From Blautia schinkii DSM 10518 (lineage in GTDB: Bacteria; Bacillota; Clostridia; Lachnospirales; Lachnospiraceae), in NCBI GenBank assembly GCA_000702025.1, contig JNKJ01000022.1, positions 57,478 through 121,477 of the forward strand: a DNA stretch of 64,000 bases, given 5' to 3'. Within the stretch, counting starts at the first letter, position 1, and every line of letters begins with the position of its first letter. A model generated the notes under the pieces. That model did no database searches, had not been told where the DNA came from, and saw only the letters and a list, made by a program, of their open reading frames with translations. This document shows, piece by piece, positions 52,811 to 61,823 of the stretch. Position numbers and translations under genes: made by a program.

Positions 52811-54349
52811 TTGAGTGGAACAACGTTAATCATTTTATCTGCTTTTGTCGTCTATCTTCTGATGATGGTAGTAATTGGTGCCGTCTATATGAAAAAGACC
52901 ATTAATTCAGAGGATTATTTCTTAGGAGGCCGCGGACTGAACGGCTGGGTGGCTGCATTGTCCGCACAGGCTTCTGATATGAGCGGCTGGCTGCTTATGG
53001 GACTGCCGGGCGCTATTTACGCAATGGGTACCGGACAGATTTGGATCGCTGTAGGACTTTTCCTGGGTACGGTCTTTAACTGGGTGTGCATCTCAGGCAG
53101 GCTGCGCAGGTACACGATTGAAGCCAACAATTCCCTGACGATCCCGGCATATTTTGAGAATCGCTTTCGGGATAAAAAACGCATACTTTTGCTGGTTTCT
53201 TCCATTGTTATTGTAATCTTTTTCCTGGTGTATACAGCGTCCGCGCTGGCAGCAGGAGGCAAGCTGTTTAATACAGTTTTCGGAATCGACTACCATGTGG
53301 CATTGGCCATTGGTGCAGGAGTTATTCTCTGCTATACGTTCATGGGCGGATTTATGGCTGTGTGCGTGACCGACTTCATCCAGGGCACCTTGATGCTCAT
53401 CGGACTTTTGGTCGTACCAATCGTGGCATATATCATGCTGCCGGGCAATTTAAATGACCTTTTAACCCAGAGCGGGGCTGTAGGCGGAGCCGCGTCATTC
53501 TTAAATCCGCTGCAGAACGGCGACCGGCCCTATACCTTTATCGAGATTTTCTCCCAGCTTGCATGGGGTCTTGGCTACTGCGGCATGCCTCATATCCTTA
53601 CGAGATTTATGGCAGTAAAGAGCACCAAAGAGCTGAAGAAATCAAGAGTCATCGCGATTGTATGGGACATCCTTTCCCTGGGTGCTGCCTGCTGTATCGG
53701 TGTGATCGGCCGAGCTTATCTGCTCCCTGTACTTCTGGGAGAGGAAGGCGCTGCATCCACAGAGAGTGTATTTATTGAGATGATCAACAAGCTGTTTACC
53801 TCGGATCTGGCGCTTCCGTTTATTGGCGGACTTTTCCTCTGCGGTATTCTGGCGGCAATCATGTCCACTGCAGATTCCCAGCTTTTGGTGACAGCCTCTG
53901 CAGTGTCCGAAGATTTGTACCATAAGTTCGTAAACAAAGATGCGGATTCTAAAAAGATTCTCCGCATTGGCCGTATCACAGTTATCGCAGTTGCAATTTT
54001 AGCCTTTACCATTGCCTGGGATCCCAACAGCAGTATCATGGGTCTGGTATCCAATGCATGGGCAGGTCTAGGCTCCGCGTTCGGCCCAATCGTACTTTTA
54101 TCCCTGTTCTGGCGAAGAACAAATCTCGCAGGCGCTATCGCAGGTATTGTAAGCGGCGGCCTGACGGTTATTATCTGGGATTACATACCATTCATAGGCG
54201 GCCAGACACTGGGAACAGTTACAGGCCTTTATTCACTGGCTGTTGGCTTCCTGCTCAGTGTGATCATGATTGTGGTGTTCAGTCTGGCTACTGCAGCTCC
54301 GAGTAAGGAGATTACAGATGAGTTTGACCGCGTGGCGGCCATGAAATAG
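52811..54349 (+). CDS. putP: Sodium/proline symporter
   Basis: The 512-residue SSS-family transporter has about 13 membrane segments. The N-terminal SEDYFLGGRGLNGWVAALSAQ with QASDMSGWLLMGLPGA is the PutP signature, and the ISTADSQLL equivalent (AIMSTADSQLLV) is at the sodium site. The TTG at 52811 is the start because AGGAGG lies 7 nt before it; an in-frame ATG at 52745 overlaps the leader hairpin. Confidence 0.9.
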   Translation: MSGTTLIILSAFVVYLLMMVVIGAVYMKKTINSEDYFLGGRGLNGWVAALSAQASDMSGWLLMGLPGAIYAMGTGQIWIAVGLFLGTVFNWVCISGRLRRYTIEANNSLTIPAYFENRFRDKKRILLLVSSIVIVIFFLVYTASALAAGGKLFNTVFGIDYHVALAIGAGVILCYTFMGGFMAVCVTDFIQGTLMLIGLLVVPIVAYIMLPGNLNDLLTQSGAVGGAASFLNPLQNGDRPYTFIEIFSQLAWGLGYCGMPHILTRFMAVKSTKELKKSRVIAIVWDILSLGAACCIGVIGRAYLLPVLLGEEGAASTESVFIEMINKLFTSDLALPFIGGLFLCGILAAIMSTADSQLLVTASAVSEDLYHKFVNKDADSKKILRIGRITVIAVAILAFTIAWDPNSSIMGLVSNAWAGLGSAFGPIVLLSLFWRRTNLAGAIAGIVSGGLTVIIWDYIPFIGGQTLGTVTGLYSLAVGFLLSVIMIVVFSLATAAPSKEITDEFDRVAAMK

Positions 54350-54466
54350 ATCGCGTGCCAGCGATGAAATCGTGGCTGTGCGTTGGAATTGAGACAATTT
54401 ATAAAAAAATTTGGGCGCAGCGTTGGCTGCGCCTATTTGATTTTGAAGGGTATCCCCTAGATATAT

Positions 54467-54562
54467 TGGTGAACGGCGAATGGAAGAAAATCCAGGGCGG
54501 GACGCTGGCGCTGTCTTGTCAGGCATTGCCCGCTTCCCTTCAACTAATCGGTAACTGCGACG
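54467..54562. repeat. Large palindromic interspersed repeat, left-half fragment C1
   Basis: GGTGAACGGCGAATGGAAGA, then TGTCTTGTCAGGCATTGCCC and CTTCCCTTCAACTAATCGGT match the left half of copies B and D up to GTAACTGCGAC, after which the similarity stops. Confidence 0.7.
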
Positions 54563-54616
54563 AGGCAATCTCTTTTTACATTGGAAAAACCATCCGGTAA
54601 AACGACAAGCCTATAC

Positions 54617-54782
54617 GGAGGGGTGGGAACGTAGAGGAAGGTGGAGAGGATGGATTTGGGGGCCGGGGCAGGTGTTGTCCGAGTCAGGCTGATTTGCGGA
54701 AAGCGCGCCTGAAAATCCATTGCCTACGGAGACTTAGCCTCGAACGCTCTTCGTGAGAGGCTTAGTCGCAGTTGGCAATTAG
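54617..54782. repeat. Large palindromic interspersed repeat, copy C2 left part
   Basis: The left arm and centre stem (GAGACTTAGCC...GGCTTAGTCGCAG) are present up to GGCAATTAG. The other part continues at 56492, so the IS element has cut this copy in two exactly within the conserved ATTAG-TTGAAGGG core. Confidence 0.8.
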
Positions 54783-54784
54783 AT

Positions 54785-54899
54785 AATATGAAGTGACCAC
54801 ACGATTGCAAAGTCGTGGATTTACCCGTATAATTGTAGAAAACCAAAAAACACACTACAACGGCGGGAGTTACCGCATACAATAGGAGGTCACTTCATA
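54785..54899 (+). promoter_or_regulatory. Inverted repeat sequestering the transposase start
   Basis: ATATGAAGTGACC (54785-54797) is a perfect complement of GGTCACTTCATAT (54887-54899), which covers the end of the AGGAGG ribosome site and the first bases of the start codon. A transcript entering from outside would hide the start; one begun inside the IS would not. Confidence 0.6.
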
Positions 54900-56026
54900 T
54901 GAACAGGATAATATATATCGGCATGGATGTCCATACTACAAATTTCACTTTTTGCTCTCTTGAGACGGTTTTCGGTGGAGAAGATAAGGTTTTTGGTGTT
55001 ACACAGTCTGCACCTGGATACAAAAATGTCCTTAAATATATTGACCGGTTAAAAAAACGGTTTGACGATGATACGGAATTCATCTGTGGTTATGAGGCCG
55101 GATGCCTCGGTTATACACTATACCGCCAGCTGACTGCCCACGGTGTGAAATGCTGTATCCTCGCACCATCCACAATGTTCGCCAGCAGGGGAAAGCGCGT
55201 CAAGACTGACCGCAGGGATGCAAGGCTCATCGCCCAGTGCCTTGCCTACGGGACTTACAGCCCGGTCTATGTACCTACAGAGGAGGACGTTGCCGTAAAA
55301 GAATATATCCGGATGCGGGATGACCACAAGGCAGCACTGAAAAAGACCAAACAGCAGATTCTTGCATTCTGCCTGCGGAACGGGCTTGCATATGAGGGGA
55401 AGACAAACTGGACAGAAGCCCATCTGCGCTGGCTCAGGACACGGAAACTGGGAGGCATACTGCAGGAGACCCTGGATGGATACCTCCGTGCCTATGCACA
55501 GACCAGTGATGCAATCGAATCCCATAACCAGCGGATCGAGGAACTGGCCGCCGGGGAAAAGTATGCAGCACAGGTAAAAAAACTCACCTGCTTCCTGGGG
55601 ATCAAAACACCCACTGCCCTGGCTGCGATCGTCGAAACGGGAGATTTCAGCCGGTTCCCGAAGGGAAATGTCTATGCATCCTATCTGGGCCTGGCGCCAG
55701 GTGAGGATTCCAGCAGCGACGATATCAACCGGGGTGGGATATCAAAGGCAGGCAATTCCCATGTACGGCGCCTGCTGATAGAAGCAGCCCAGGGGATATG
55801 CAAAGGAAAGATCGGGCACAAATCAAAGGAACTAAAGGCGAGGCAGAACGGCAATCCCCCGTCAGTGATCGCATACGCGGATAAAGCCAATATCCGGCTG
55901 CGGAAGAAGTATTACCGGATGATATCGCATAATAAAAAGAAGAATGTGGCGGTGACAGCTGTGGCCCGGGAACTGGCCTGCTTTATCTGGGGGATGATGA
56001 CGGACCACATTATGGAGGGCGCATAA
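54899..56026 (+). CDS. IS110-family transposase (DEDD type)
   Basis: The 375-residue transposase has an N-terminal RuvC-like DEDD domain (YIGMDVHTTNFTF with the first Asp, CGYEAGCLGYTLYRQL with Glu, KTDRRDARLIA with the Asp pair) and a C-terminal transposase_20 domain (LTCFLGIKTPTALAAIVETG, then YLGLAPGEDSSSD, GGISKAGNSHVRRLL with the catalytic Ser). It moves the IS through a guide-RNA-directed recombination as known for this family. AGGAGG precedes the ATG. Confidence 0.95.
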   Translation: MNRIIYIGMDVHTTNFTFCSLETVFGGEDKVFGVTQSAPGYKNVLKYIDRLKKRFDDDTEFICGYEAGCLGYTLYRQLTAHGVKCCILAPSTMFASRGKRVKTDRRDARLIAQCLAYGTYSPVYVPTEEDVAVKEYIRMRDDHKAALKKTKQQILAFCLRNGLAYEGKTNWTEAHLRWLRTRKLGGILQETLDGYLRAYAQTSDAIESHNQRIEELAAGEKYAAQVKKLTCFLGIKTPTALAAIVETGDFSRFPKGNVYASYLGLAPGEDSSSDDINRGGISKAGNSHVRRLLIEAAQGICKGKIGHKSKELKARQNGNPPSVIAYADKANIRLRKKYYRMISHNKKKNVAVTAVARELACFIWGMMTDHIMEGA

Positions 56027-56477
56027 ACAATGTACAGGATCAGATATCGGTACCACATGGGGATCCCGCTGTCAAGGGTGCAGAGCACCGCTAAAGCGGC
56101 AGGCCCTTGACAGCAGGACCCCCATGCAGGGGAGGGGTGGACAAGCGGAAACAGCAGGGGGCTGCCGTTTCCACAGCCTCCATCCACCAGACACCCAGGA
56201 GGGTATCTTGAAGGAGCTTTAGTAAACTTGAAGGTTTAAGTCATCTGCGTTTCAACTATGACGGCACGGAGTGATCTGTGATCCACGCACTTAGATAGCA
56301 GGGCTTTCGGCGGACCATTAGCCTGTTGGCAGGAGCCTGACAACTCTCTGATCCACGTATAACAGAGTGGCCAATGCCGGGAACTGTTTTAGCTAGGGCT
56401 CTTTCAACATGCCCTCAGGGCACATAAAAGATAGAAGAAAAAAAGAAAAATTTCTTTGATTTTCCTCTTGACAAAAG
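56027..56477 (+). ncRNA. Candidate seekRNA/bridge RNA region of the IS
   Basis: About 450 bp without a gene lie between the transposase stop and the right IS end, as in IS1111 elements, where the guide RNA (seekRNA) is encoded. Hairpins are plentiful, for example CTGTCAAGGG with CCCTTGACAG (56070-56114) and TGCCCTCAGGGCA (56411). TTGAAGG, the sequence beside the insertion point, occurs twice (56208-56214 and 56228-56234), the second time 5 nt after a TTAG (56219-56222). Exact RNA ends are unknown. Confidence 0.55.
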
Positions 56478-56491
56478 TCACTTCATAACAG

Positions 56492-56589
56492 TTGAAGGGA
56501 AGCGGGCATCAGCCTGACACGGACAACACCTGCCCCGGCCCCCAAATCCATCCTCTTCACCGTTCAACAACTTCCCGGGGACCCATCCC
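56492..56589. repeat. Large palindromic interspersed repeat, copy C2 right part
   Basis: TTGAAGGGAAGCGGGCATCA and the right arm (CCTGACACGGACAACACCTG onwards) complement the left arm at 54640-54690. The end TTCAACAACTTCCCGGGGAC, then CCATCCC is the canonical terminus. Confidence 0.8.
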
Positions 56590-56667
56590 ACATTTAATAA
56601 CATAAGGGCTACCCAATCTTACTTTTATTTGTTATAATAGTAACACTACAAGAAAGAGGGTGTCTCG

Positions 56668-57783
56668 ATGAAAAAATATGATTATCTGATTGTGGGAGCC
56701 GGTCTTTTTGGTGCTGTTTTTGCACATGAGGCAGCCAGACGGGGCAAGACCTGCCTTGTGATTGACAAACGCGACCATATCGGCGGAAACATCTATACGG
56801 AAGAGGTTGAGGGAATCCAGGTACACCGCTACGGCGCACATATTTTCCATACATCCAGAAAGAAAGTATGGGACTACGTAAACCAGTTTGCGGAGTTTAA
56901 CCATTTCGTAAATTCCCCCATTGCCATATATAAGGACGAATTATACAATCTTCCCTTTAACATGAATACCTTCCACCAATTGTGGGGCGTGCGTACACCG
57001 GCTGAGGCCCAGGCGAAAATCCAGGAGCAGATTGCCAGGATGCATATCACTCATCCCCGGAATTTAGAGGAGCAGGCCCTGGCGTTAGTCGGGCAGGATG
57101 TATATGAGAAGCTGGTTGAAGGCTATACCAGGAAGCAGTGGGGCAGAGAATGTAAGGATCTGCCATCTTTCATCATCAAGCGTCTGCCGCTGCGCTATAC
57201 CTATGATAATAACTACTTTAAGGACCCATATCAGGGTATACCTAAGGGTGGATATACACGCATCATCAAGAAGCTGCTGGAGGGCGTCCAGGTCTGCCTG
57301 AACACAGACTTCTTTGCAAACCGTGAGGAGTTGTCCGCTAAGGCTGAGAAGATACTTTTTACCGGCATGATTGATGAATTTTATGATTACTGCTACGGCG
57401 AATTGGAATACCGTTCCCTGCGGTTTGAGACCGAAACTTTGGACATGGCCAATTACCAGGGCAACGCTGTGGTCAATTATACGGACTATGAAGTACCATA
57501 TACGAGAATTATCGAGCACAAGCATTTTGACTTCGGTATCCAGCAAAAAACAGTGATCACCAGGGAATATCCGGCATCCTGGCAGAAAGGGGACGAGCCC
57601 TACTACCCGATCAACGATCCTAAGAATAATGAACTGTTTGACAAATATGAGCGTCGGGCCCTGGAGGAGAAGAATGTCCTCTTTGGCGGACGGCTGGGAA
57701 TGTACCGTTATATGGACATGGATCAGGTGATTGAGGAAGCCTTGGCCATGGCCGATACAGAACTCACATATGAAGAACCGTAA
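56668..57783 (+). CDS. glf: UDP-galactopyranose mutase
   Basis: The 371-residue FAD enzyme has the dinucleotide motif VGAGLFGAVFAHEAAR, then KRDHIGGNIYTE and HRYGAHIFHT (typical of Glf), FNMNTFHQLWGV and RKQWGRECKDLP. It converts UDP-galactopyranose to UDP-galactofuranose for surface polysaccharides. A TATAAT box (56633) precedes it. No other polysaccharide genes are nearby. Confidence 0.95.
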   Translation: MKKYDYLIVGAGLFGAVFAHEAARRGKTCLVIDKRDHIGGNIYTEEVEGIQVHRYGAHIFHTSRKKVWDYVNQFAEFNHFVNSPIAIYKDELYNLPFNMNTFHQLWGVRTPAEAQAKIQEQIARMHITHPRNLEEQALALVGQDVYEKLVEGYTRKQWGRECKDLPSFIIKRLPLRYTYDNNYFKDPYQGIPKGGYTRIIKKLLEGVQVCLNTDFFANREELSAKAEKILFTGMIDEFYDYCYGELEYRSLRFETETLDMANYQGNAVVNYTDYEVPYTRIIEHKHFDFGIQQKTVITREYPASWQKGDEPYYPINDPKNNELFDKYERRALEEKNVLFGGRLGMYRYMDMDQVIEEALAMADTELTYEEP

Positions 57784-57806
57784 TCAGGAGAGAGAGGATA
57801 ACACAG

Positions 57807-58397
57807 ATGGACACACCGACAATTGCCGCCTATTACCGTGAGCAGGACCCTATGAAGCGAAAAACACTTCTGGAGCAGTCAATCCAGGAGGGAGAGGAAC
57901 CCGAGGCTAATGCCATCCGCAAGGAGTTATGGGAAATTCGATACCCGGGAAGTTCGGACGCGGGAAATAATGTCCGCGCGGACGCATATCTGGGTTTATG
58001 GATGGCACTTGAGTTTAACCGTGACGCAGCCAGAAAAATGTTCGGCATCAAGGGCGCGCGCAAGGAGATCAATAAGCATCTGGATAAGCTTAAGTTTCGG
58101 GAGCTTAAGAGCAAGGGCCCGCAGTATGAGGAGCTTCTTTATCGTGAATGCTGCCATTTGGTAAAGCTGTATATGGAACTTTGTGAACAGGACAAGAATT
58201 ACAATTCGGTTCTCTGTGGTATCATGAGCATGAGCAATGATAAGTCAAAGCAAAAGCTGAAAAAAGATATTTACGAAACCGCAGTTGCGCTGCCGCCGTC
58301 CATCAGCATGGAGGATGAGCTGGGGATGATCACCAGAGCCGCGAAAGAGATGTATGAGGTGCATTTCCCCGGAGAAGGCGGACTTGCCGAAGCATGA
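57807..58397 (+). CDS. Hypothetical protein (196 aa), co-transcribed with glf
   Basis: The protein is helical, without signal or membrane segments (start MDTPTIAAYYREQDPMKRKT, middle AYLGLWMALEFNRDAARKMF). It looks like the uncharacterised helical proteins widespread in Lachnospiraceae, but I cannot name a family with certainty. It starts 24 bp after glf with a GAGAGAGG site, and a terminator follows. Confidence 0.7.
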   Translation: MDTPTIAAYYREQDPMKRKTLLEQSIQEGEEPEANAIRKELWEIRYPGSSDAGNNVRADAYLGLWMALEFNRDAARKMFGIKGARKEINKHLDKLKFRELKSKGPQYEELLYRECCHLVKLYMELCEQDKNYNSVLCGIMSMSNDKSKQKLKKDIYETAVALPPSISMEDELGMITRAAKEMYEVHFPGEGGLAEA

Positions 58398-58422
58398 TTT
58401 TAGAGTAGATGAACATGACATA

Positions 58423-58455
58423 CCTCCGCCGGGTAACAACGGCGGAGGTTGTTTT
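58423..58455 (+). terminator. Terminator of the glf operon
   Basis: CCTCCGCCG (58423-58431) pairs with CGGCGGAGG (58440-58448), followed by TTGTTTT. Confidence 0.85.
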
Positions 58456-58479
58456 CATGTGAAAGCCCCGGGGCAAAAT

Positions 58480-58508
58480 TGGACAATATTCCCAGTCAAT
58501 GATATAAT
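58480..58508 (+). promoter_or_regulatory. Promoter of the M16C peptidase gene
   Basis: TGGACA (58480-58485), 17 bp, TATAAT (58503-58508), close to the consensus. The transcript would begin inside the first leader repeat. Confidence 0.75.
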
Positions 58509-58638
58509 GAGAACACTTAACGAGCCCGAGCCAAAGGCGAAAGGCGAGTTTAGTGAGACATATACCTGGACACTTAATGAGGCGGAGCCGAATTTAGTGA
58601 CCATGGTACAATGAGAACACTTAACGAGCCCGAGCCAA
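58506..58638 (+). repeat. Direct repeats in the peptidase leader
   Basis: A 29-bp direct repeat (58506-58534 and 58610-58638, core GAACACTTAACGAGCCCGAG) occurs twice, with a third degenerate copy between (ACACTTAATGAGGCGGAGCC from 58570). The first copy overlaps the -10 box, and the second repeats a -10-like TACAAT. Confidence 0.7.
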
Positions 58639-58727
58639 CAATTGAATCTTAGAGGCAAAGGTATAAGAACTACTAAAATGTGGAAAAATAAATAACTACG
58701 TAACTACAAACAAATTTGGAGGAAAAC

Positions 58728-61652
58728 ATGAATAAAGACCGTCTGTCCGCTTATGAAATAATCAAGCAGGAAAACCTTGCAGATATCCATTCCGCCGGCT
58801 GGCTTCTGCGCCACAAGAAAACCGGTGCCAGAGTCATGCTCATTGAGAACGATGATGAGAATAAAGTATTTAATATTGCGTTTCGTACCCCGCCTATGAA
58901 CAGTACGGGCGTGCCGCACATCCTTGAGCACAGCGTACTCTGTGGTTCAAAGGAGTTTCCCCTTAAGGACCCCTTTGTGGAGTTAGTAAAAGGTTCGCTT
59001 AATACTTTTCTGAATGCTATGACTTACCCGGACAAAACTTGTTATCCGGTGGCAAGCTGTAATGAACAGGACTTTCAGAATCTGATGCATGTATATCTGG
59101 ACGCCGTATTTTTCCCAAATATCTATAGTAAAGAGGAAATCTTCCGGCAGGAGGGCTGGAGCTATCACTTGGAGGATGTTCAGGGACCGCTGAAATATAA
59201 CGGTGTTGTTTACAATGAGATGAAGGGAGCTTTTTCTCTGCCGGAGGAGGTTCTGGAAAGAGAGATTATGAATTCCCTTTTCCCTGATACCACCTATGGC
59301 TGTGAATCAGGCGGCAACCCGCAGAACATTCCGGAATTGAGCTATGAGGAATTTTTGGATTTCCATAAGAAATACTATCATCCATCAAATAGTTATATTT
59401 ATCTGTACGGAAATATGGATATGTCCGAAAAACTGGACTTTATAGATAAGCATTATCTTTCACAATTTGATGCTCTTGAGGTGGACTCTGCAGTACGTGA
59501 GCAGCCGTCCTTTGCTGCATGCAAGGACATGGTGCTGAATTATCCGGTAGCTGAAAATGAGGGAGTGGAGGACAATACCTATCTTTCCTACAATATGGTG
59601 ACCGGAAAAGCGATGGACAATACTCTATGTCTTGCTTTTGAGGTGCTGGATTATGCCCTTTTAAGTGCACCTGGAGCACCGCTTAAAAAAGCACTGCTGG
59701 ACGCACAGGTGGGCAAGGACATCTATGGCTCCTTTGACGATGGGATACTCCAGCCCTATTTCACAGTAGTGGCAAAGGGCTCCAATCCTGACCGCAAGGA
59801 CGAATTTGTGTCCATTATCCGGGACGTGCTAACCAACATTGTGAAAAACGGCATTGACAAAAAATCTGTGGAGGCAGGAATTAATTATCTGGAATTCCGC
59901 TACCGTGAGGCAGATTTTTCCTCATATCCCAAGGGACTGATGTACAGTCTGGATATCCTGGGTGACTGGCTTTATGATGATGAACATCCTTTTGAGACGG
60001 TTAAGCAGCTGGGGGTATTCGATTATCTCAAGGAAGCGCTTCATCAGGGATATTTTGAGAAATTAATCCAAGAATATCTTCTTGATAATCCTCATGGCTC
60101 CGTGCTTACTCTTATTCCGGAGCTGGGACTGGCTGCCCGCAGGGAGAAGGAACTGGAGGAAAAGCTTGAAGCATACAGAAGCAGCTTAAGTGAGGAAGAG
60201 CTTCAGGCAATGGTAGAAAAAACAAAGGCTCTGGAAGCCTATCAGGAAGCAGAGGAGGAGCCGGAAAACCTGGAGTGCATCCCTATGCTTAAACGCAGCG
60301 ACATCAAGCGTGAGGCATACAAGCTTTATAATGAGGAACTCAGGGTGGATGACAGTCTTTTCCTCTATCATGATGTGTGTACGAATGGAATCGGATATGT
60401 GGAACTGCTGTTCGAGTTAAAGGACTTAAATCCGGAAAAAGTTCCTTATCTGGGACTGCTGAAATCTGTGCTGGGTTATGTGGATACAGAGCGTTTCACC
60501 TACGGCGAGCTTTTCAATGAGATCAACGCCAGTACCGGAGGTATCCAGTGCGGAGTGGAGGTGTTCGATAAAGCGGATTCCACAGAGGAGTTTAAGGCAA
60601 TGTTCTCTGTACGCGGTAAAGCTCTGTACCCGAAACTGCCTTTCCTCTTCGAGATGATCGAGGAGATTCTCAGTACCTCAAAGCTTGAGGATACGAAGCG
60701 GTTGTATGAGATTATCGCCCAGGCAAAATCCCGTGCGCAGATAAGCCTTGTGAGCGCCGGACATTCCACCGCAGTGCTGCGGGCCGCTTCCTATGGCTCT
60801 CCTATGGCAGAGTTCCAGGATCAGATGGCAGGCGTTGGTTATTATCATTTTATTGAAAAACTGGACAAGGAATTTGACCAGCGGAAAGATGAAATTATCC
60901 GCGAGCTGCGTGCGCTTATGGTTGAGATTCTCCGTCCGGAATATTTCTGCGTGAGCTATACCGGTGAACGTGAATCTTTAGAGGAGATGAAACAGCTCAC
61001 TGTTTCCATTAAGAAAACACTGCATACCGAGCCGGTACAGATTCATTCTGCGCCTATGGTATGTGAGAAGAAAAACGAAGGATTTAAAACCTCCGGTCAG
61101 GTACAGTATGTGGCACAGACCGGAAACTTCCGTAAGCAGGGCTTGGATTACACAGGCGCTCTGGAAATCCTTAAGGTAGTTTTAAGCTATGATTATCTGT
61201 GGATGAATCTGCGTGTGAAGGGCGGCGCATACGGCTGTATGAGCGGCTTTAAGAGAAGCGGTGAGAGCTTCTTCGTATCCTATCGTGACCCGCATCTCGG
61301 ACGTACGCTGGAGGTTTATCAGGGAATCCCTGCATATATCCGTGATTTCCAGGCAGATGAAAGAGAGATGACCAAATATATCGTCGGAACCATCAGCGGC
61401 AAGGATGTTCCGCAGACACCGATGATGAAGGGGGCTGTGTCGAAAACTGCTTATTTCTGCGGAGTGTCTGAGGAGATGCTTCAGCGTGAGCGCGACCAGA
61501 TTTTAAACGCCACAGTGGAGGATATGCATGCGCTGGCTCCTATCGTGGAGGCAATACTTTCTGCAGGACAGGTCTGCGTGGTGGGAAGCGAGAGTGCAGT
61601 AGAAAAAGCAAAAGATACCTTCCTGGAAATCAAACCACTGATTACCTGCTGA
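58728..61652 (+). CDS. M16C insulinase-type metallopeptidase (presequence-protease-like)
   Basis: The 974-residue zinc peptidase has the inverted motif HILEH (His64, Glu67, His68) in GVPHILEHSVLCGSKEFPLK, the downstream helper stretch YPDKTCYPV, and the M16C-associated domain in the middle. The second half (GGAYGCMSGFKRSGESFFVS) has the Arg/Tyr-type substrate clamp of the inactive half. It degrades peptides within the cell. The ATG at 58728 (AGGA upstream) is preferred over a TTG at 58716. Confidence 0.92.
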   Translation: MNKDRLSAYEIIKQENLADIHSAGWLLRHKKTGARVMLIENDDENKVFNIAFRTPPMNSTGVPHILEHSVLCGSKEFPLKDPFVELVKGSLNTFLNAMTYPDKTCYPVASCNEQDFQNLMHVYLDAVFFPNIYSKEEIFRQEGWSYHLEDVQGPLKYNGVVYNEMKGAFSLPEEVLEREIMNSLFPDTTYGCESGGNPQNIPELSYEEFLDFHKKYYHPSNSYIYLYGNMDMSEKLDFIDKHYLSQFDALEVDSAVREQPSFAACKDMVLNYPVAENEGVEDNTYLSYNMVTGKAMDNTLCLAFEVLDYALLSAPGAPLKKALLDAQVGKDIYGSFDDGILQPYFTVVAKGSNPDRKDEFVSIIRDVLTNIVKNGIDKKSVEAGINYLEFRYREADFSSYPKGLMYSLDILGDWLYDDEHPFETVKQLGVFDYLKEALHQGYFEKLIQEYLLDNPHGSVLTLIPELGLAARREKELEEKLEAYRSSLSEEELQAMVEKTKALEAYQEAEEEPENLECIPMLKRSDIKREAYKLYNEELRVDDSLFLYHDVCTNGIGYVELLFELKDLNPEKVPYLGLLKSVLGYVDTERFTYGELFNEINASTGGIQCGVEVFDKADSTEEFKAMFSVRGKALYPKLPFLFEMIEEILSTSKLEDTKRLYEIIAQAKSRAQISLVSAGHSTAVLRAASYGSPMAEFQDQMAGVGYYHFIEKLDKEFDQRKDEIIRELRALMVEILRPEYFCVSYTGERESLEEMKQLTVSIKKTLHTEPVQIHSAPMVCEKKNEGFKTSGQVQYVAQTGNFRKQGLDYTGALEILKVVLSYDYLWMNLRVKGGAYGCMSGFKRSGESFFVSYRDPHLGRTLEVYQGIPAYIRDFQADEREMTKYIVGTISGKDVPQTPMMKGAVSKTAYFCGVSEEMLQRERDQILNATVEDMHALAPIVEAILSAGQVCVVGSESAVEKAKDTFLEIKPLITC

Positions 61653-61663
61653 GAAGGTATTAT

Positions 61664-61790
61664 GAAATGAGAAGAATTCATGGAATGAAGAAAGGTTCAT
61701 GGAATGAAAATGGGTTCATGAAATGGGAAGAACTCATGGAATGAAGATGGGTTCATGAAATGAGAAGAATTCATGAAATGAAAAGGATAT
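61664..61790 (+). repeat. Short tandem repeats before era
   Basis: Six or seven imperfect units of the pattern TTCATGRAATGARRANGG (about 15-28 bp each) fill the gap between the peptidase gene and era. They are purine-rich and contain many ATG triplets but no sustained gene. Confidence 0.7.
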
Positions 61791-61823
61791 AGGAGATGCA
61801 AAGGATACAGGAGAGGATAATAA

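Larger units (their letters stand above)
54783..56491 (+). mobile_element. IS110/IS1111-type insertion sequence
   Basis: The element of about 1.7 kb carries one transposase gene of the IS110 family and a long 3' non-coding part. Subterminal inverted repeats ATGAAGTGAC (left) and GTCACTTCAT (right) are the hallmark of the IS1111 branch. It interrupts palindromic repeat copy C2; comparison with copies B and D restores ATTAG-TTGAAGG, with a single G at 56491 that can belong to either side. No longer target duplication is seen. Confidence 0.85.

Noticed and set aside
61664..61790. CRISPR array
   Set aside because: Units are short, imperfect and directly adjacent, without spacers; no cas gene is in the window. 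The leader repeats at 58506 also fail this test.
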